Shown piece after piece: positions 38,441-41,552 of a stretch of DNA of 41,552 nucleotides; the stretch's first letter is position 1, and each line of letters starts with the position of its first letter. The stretch lies in contig NZ_MLHS01000045.1 of assembly GCF_001999335.1 (NCBI RefSeq), positions 1-41,552 on the forward strand, given 5' to 3'. Under the pieces are notes generated by a model, which saw only the letters and a list, made by a program, of their open reading frames with translations, was not told the origin of the DNA and did not search any database. The position numbers were made by a program, and so were the translations under genes. The stretch comes from Rodentibacter sp. Ppn85 (lineage in GTDB: Bacteria; Pseudomonadota; Gammaproteobacteria; Enterobacterales; Pasteurellaceae).

Positions 38441-40570
38441 TTATTCTTGTTCTTCGCTAGAATTTCCTTGGGTTTGTTCGGATTCTTGTTTTGGTGCAAG
38501 GTCTTTCATCGTTAAGCGAATACGACCCTGACGATCGATTTCCACTACTTTTACATTGACTTCTTGACCTACTTGAAGATAATCGCTGACTTTTTCAACG
38601 CGCTCCTCGGCGATTTGCGAAATGTGTACTAAACCCTCTTTATTGCCGACAATGGAAACGAATGCGCCGAAGTCAGCCAAACGGCTTACTTTGCCTTTAT
38701 AAATCGCACCGGTTTCTACTTCCGCTACAATTTCTTCAATACGAGCCATCACATTTTTCGCCGCATTATTATCGACTGCGGCAATTTTTACCGTACCATC
38801 ATCATCAATATCAATTGAAGTACCGGTTTCTTCGGTTAATGCACGAATTGTCGCTCCGCCTTTACCAATCACATCTTTGATTTTCTTCGGATCGATCTTC
38901 ATTGTGTGAATACGCGGTGCGTAGTCGGAAATATCTTCACGTGGTGCGGGGATTGCTTGTTCCATCACACCAAGAATGTGCATACGTGCGCTTTTCGCTT
39001 GGTTTAAGGCGATTTGCATAATTTCCGGTGTAATCCCTTCAATCTTGATGTCCATTTGAAGTGCTGTCACGCCTTCACGTGTACCCGCTACTTTAAAGTC
39101 CATATCGCCGAGGTGATCTTCATCACCAAGAATATCGGAAAGTACAACGAATTTTTCTTCTTCTTTTACTAAACCCATAGCAATACCGGCTACTGCCGCT
39201 TTAATCGGGACACCTGCATCCATTAAGGCAAGAGAAGCGCCACATACGGAAGCCATGGAGGAAGAACCGTTAGATTCGGTGATTTCGGATACGACACGCA
39301 CGACATAAGGGAACTCTGCAAGGCTTGGCATCACCGCAGCTACCCCGCGTTTTGCTAAACGTCCGTGACCGATCTCACGACGTTTCGGTGAACCGATCAT
39401 ACCGGTTTCGCCGACAGAGTACGGCGGGAAGTTATAGTGGAATAAGAAATGATCGGAACGCTCACCGGTCAACTCATCAATAATTTGTGCATCGCGCTCA
39501 GTACCAAGTGTTGCAACCGCTAATGCTTGAGTTTCACCACGGGTGAAAATTGCCGAACCATGAGTACGCGGTAATACGCCCGTGCAAATATCTAAAGCCC
39601 GAACCGTATCCACGGTACGACCGTCAATGCGTGGTTCGCCTGCAATGATACGGCCACGTACGATTTGGCTTTCAAGTGCGGTGAAAATATCGATGATTTT
39701 ACCTTCACTGATTTCTTCGTCTTCTGCGGTAATTTGTGCGATAACATCAGCCTTGAGCGCATCAATTTGCTCATAGCGGGTTTGTTTTTCTGTAATACGG
39801 TATGCATCACCTAAACGTGCTTCTGCAATAGCTTTTACTTTATTGATTAAATCGGTATTTGGCTCAGGAACCACCCAATTCCAACGAGGTTTACCTGCTT
39901 CTGCCGCAAATTCTTTGATAGCCTCAACCACAACTTGTTGTTGCTGATGACCGAATACCACGGCAGACAGCATTTGTTCTTCCGTTAAAATATCGGCTTC
40001 GGATTCTACCATTAATACGGCTTTATCCGTTCCCGCTACGACTAAATCCAAACGGCTTTGTTTCTGTTCCGCCATAGTCGGGTTTAACACGAACTGATCG
40101 TTGATAAAACCGACGCGGGCCGCACCAATCGGACCGTTAAACGGTACACCAGATAAGGATAACGCGGCAGAAGCACCAATCATCGCGACTAAATCTGGAC
40201 TAATTTGCGGATTGACGGAAACAACGGTCGCCACAACTTGGATCTCATTGAAGAAACCTTCCGGGAATAATGGACGGATAGGACGGTCGATTAAACGGGC
40301 AATTAAGGTTTCGCCTTCAGATGGGCGGCCTTCACGCTTGAAAAAACCACCGGGAATACGACCCGCAGCATAAGTACGCTCTTGGTAATTAACGGTTAAC
40401 GGGAAGAAGTCTTGGCCTTCTTTTACATCTTTTTTAGCCACAACGGTAACGAACACGCTGGTGTCATCCATACTTGCCATTACTGCGGCAGTAGCTTGGC
40501 GTGCAATTGCACCGGTTTCTAACGTGACGGTGTGTTGACCATATTTAAACTGTTTAACAATTGGATTCAC
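38441..40570 (-). CDS. pnp: polynucleotide phosphorylase
   Basis: At 709 residues this has normal PNPase length: two RNase PH domains (about 10-215 and 315-545) around an alpha-helical linker, a KH domain with [15 protein letters not shown] (about 565-580) and a C-terminal S1 domain (about 620-690, [17 protein letters not shown]). It degrades RNA 3-prime to 5-prime with phosphate. The acidic tail [15 protein letters not shown] is short. rpsO is not directly upstream here, unlike in E. coli. The long leader hairpin suggests autoregulation. Confidence 0.98.
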   Translation of the reverse strand: MNPIVKQFKYGQHTVTLETGAIARQATAAVMASMDDTSVFVTVVAKKDVKEGQDFFPLTVNYQERTYAAGRIPGGFFKREGRPSEGETLIARLIDRPIRPLFPEGFFNEIQVVATVVSVNPQISPDLVAMIGASAALSLSGVPFNGPIGAARVGFINDQFVLNPTMAEQKQSRLDLVVAGTDKAVLMVESEADILTEEQMLSAVVFGHQQQQVVVEAIKEFAAEAGKPRWNWVVPEPNTDLINKVKAIAEARLGDAYRITEKQTRYEQIDALKADVIAQITAEDEEISEGKIIDIFTALESQIVRGRIIAGEPRIDGRTVDTVRALDICTGVLPRTHGSAIFTRGETQALAVATLGTERDAQIIDELTGERSDHFLFHYNFPPYSVGETGMIGSPKRREIGHGRLAKRGVAAVMPSLAEFPYVVRVVSEITESNGSSSMASVCGASLALMDAGVPIKAAVAGIAMGLVKEEEKFVVLSDILGDEDHLGDMDFKVAGTREGVTALQMDIKIEGITPEIMQIALNQAKSARMHILGVMEQAIPAPREDISDYAPRIHTMKIDPKKIKDVIGKGGATIRALTEETGTSIDIDDDGTVKIAAVDNNAAKNVMARIEEIVAEVETGAIYKGKVSRLADFGAFVSIVGNKEGLVHISQIAEERVEKVSDYLQVGQEVNVKVVEIDRQGRIRLTMKDLAPKQESEQTQGNSSEEQE

Positions 40571-40787
40571 AATGTTTTCCTTTGATTTTGATATTAAAAC
40601 AATGCCTTATTTTCCAGATTGCGACTAGCAAAAGAAATCTTTGAGAAAATTATTCACAAAACTCGTTTGTTCACCCTTAATATGGTGTTGTTGGTAAAGC
40701 CAACGTTTAAAAAACGTTGTTTTTTGTGACCGCACTTTTGCGAAAAAATTTCTTTTGTTAGCCGCACGCTAATACAGAAAATAAAGC
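40571..40787 (-). promoter_or_regulatory. pnp leader with long RNase III-type hairpin
   Basis: On the transcript, the 14-nt arms from 40761-40748 and 40638-40625 pair at 13 positions (CTAACAAAAGAAAT with ATTTCTTTTGCTAG), and after one mismatch three more G-C pairs (40765-40763 with 40623-40621) extend the stem. An inner hairpin, CAACGTTT/AAACGTTG (40701-40719), sits in the enclosed region. In E. coli, RNase III cuts a comparable leader stem and PNPase then represses its own mRNA; the same is inferred here. The whole 321-nt gap (40571-40891) holds this leader plus the two divergent promoters and no credible gene. Confidence 0.65.
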
Positions 40788-40793
40788 TTGCAC

Positions 40794-40823
40794 ATTATAC
40801 AGATGTTTTGATGTGATTGGTAA
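40794..40823 (-). promoter_or_regulatory. pnp promoter
   Basis: On the minus strand TTACCA (40823-40818) and a consensus TATAAT (40799-40794) are 18 bp apart. Transcription would begin near 40787 and give a leader of about 217 nt containing the complete long hairpin. Confidence 0.65.
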
Positions 40824-40844
40824 CTTTATTTCATACTATCAACT

Positions 40845-40853
40845 TGTTATGAT
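40845..40853 (+). promoter_or_regulatory. candidate promoter of the YhcH-family gene
   Basis: TGTTATGAT is an extended -10 (TGn plus TATGAT at 40848-40853) with a weak TTTATT 17 bp upstream. It overlaps an inverted repeat, CTATCA (40836-40841) with TGATAG (40850-40855), that could be an operator. Confidence 0.4.
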
Positions 40854-40855
40854 AG

Positions 40856-41362
<507 letters not shown>

Positions 41363-41371
41363 TTTTATATA

Positions 41372-41410
41372 AAAATAGCACGCTCGTGCTTATAGTAAGC
41401 GTGCTATTTT
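41372..41410 (+). terminator. terminator after the YhcH-family gene
   Basis: AAAATAGCACGCT (41372-41384) pairs perfectly over 13 bp with AGCGTGCTATTTT (41398-41410) around a 13-nt loop, flanked by A and T tracts. Confidence 0.9.
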
Positions 41411-41500
41411 ATTGTATTTACCTGGTCTCTGTTTCTTTTAGGAGCCAGTTTGTCAATAGATAGAAATTGCTTTTTTATCTCGATTTCTTTATATTAGCGC

Positions 41501-41529
41501 TTGACTTCATTAGGAGAATATACACTAAT
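41501..41529 (+). promoter_or_regulatory. possible promoter at the right edge
   Basis: A good -35 TTGACT (41501-41506) is followed 17 bp later by ACTAAT (41524-41529), a weaker -10. It may drive a gene or stable RNA operon beyond the window. The rest of 41411-41500 shows nothing I can name. Confidence 0.4.
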
Positions 41530-41533
41530 CATG

Positions 41534-41552
41534 ACGAGCAACGAGCAACGAG
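41534..41552 (+). repeat. tandem heptanucleotide ACGAGCA, cut by the window edge
   Basis: ACGAGCA occurs at 41534-41540 and 41541-41547 and begins again at 41548-41552 (ACGAG), directly after an ATG at 41531-41533. The number of further copies is unknown because the window ends. It could be the start of a second slipped-strand contingency locus, or a short chance repeat. Confidence 0.6.

Noticed and set aside
38662-40373. Plus-strand ORFs of 60-90 codons opposite pnp
   Set aside because: They lie entirely within the strongly conserved pnp coding region and have low-complexity or implausible compositions.
40701-40726. Plus-strand terminator (CAACGTTT/AAACGTTG followed by TTTTTT) upstream of the YhcH-family gene
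   Set aside because: No plus-strand gene ends before it; pnp lies on the opposite strand. It is better explained as the inner hairpin of the pnp leader.

Overview
This window is chromosomal DNA of a gammaproteobacterium of the family Pasteurellaceae. The strongest evidence is the Hin-type DNA uptake sequence (9-mer AAGTGCGGT and its complement): I counted at least 40 copies by eye, close to one per kilobase. The proteins closely resemble Haemophilus, Pasteurella and Aggregatibacter orthologues, and several gene blocks match Haemophilus influenzae from memory. I cannot name the species. Almost all of the window is conserved core genome. I saw no phage, insertion sequence, CRISPR array, tRNA or rRNA gene.

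Layout. Positions 1-4.3 kb hold tyrP on the minus strand, its promoter covered by two TyrR boxes, followed by yicC, ygfZ and anmK. From 4.5 to 21 kb runs the conserved translation and envelope cluster: rpsB, tsf, pyrH, frr, dxr, uppS, cdsA, rseP, bamA, skp, lpxD, fabZ, lpxA, lpxB, rnhB. It makes ribosomal protein S2, translation factors, isoprenoid and undecaprenyl carriers, phospholipid precursors, the outer-membrane protein insertase and lipid A. A minus-strand phosphoethanolamine transferase gene sits between tsf and pyrH, and several internal hairpin terminators divide the cluster. From 21 to 25 kb come an SLC13-type permease, mogA (behind a perfect CRP-type palindrome), glnB and an AI-2E-family permease.

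From 25 to 28 kb the minus strand carries a GT25-family LPS glycosyltransferase whose second codon starts a run of seven CACAA repeats (a contingency locus, currently in frame), then dsbB and nhaB. fadR diverges from nhaB. From 28.9 to 33.3 kb come rsmE-yqgE-ruvX, then pgeF and rluD on the minus strand, and bamD on the plus strand. From 33.4 to 40.6 kb the minus strand carries a 49-residue basic small ORF, mltF, an unrecognised 155-residue gene, deaD, nlpI and pnp. The pnp leader contains a long hairpin of the kind cut by RNase III. The window ends with a YhcH/YjgK/YiaL-family gene, a terminator, and a TTGACT-containing stretch running into a 7-bp tandem repeat cut off by the window edge.

I found no clearly undescribed multi-gene system. 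The items most worth following are the phase-variable glycosyltransferase, the small ORF after mltF, the truncated heptanucleotide repeat at the right edge, the structured leaders (rpsB, the rpsB-tsf spacer, pnp), and the reuse of inverted uptake-sequence pairs as terminators, including pairs where one arm has decayed in a way that keeps base pairing.
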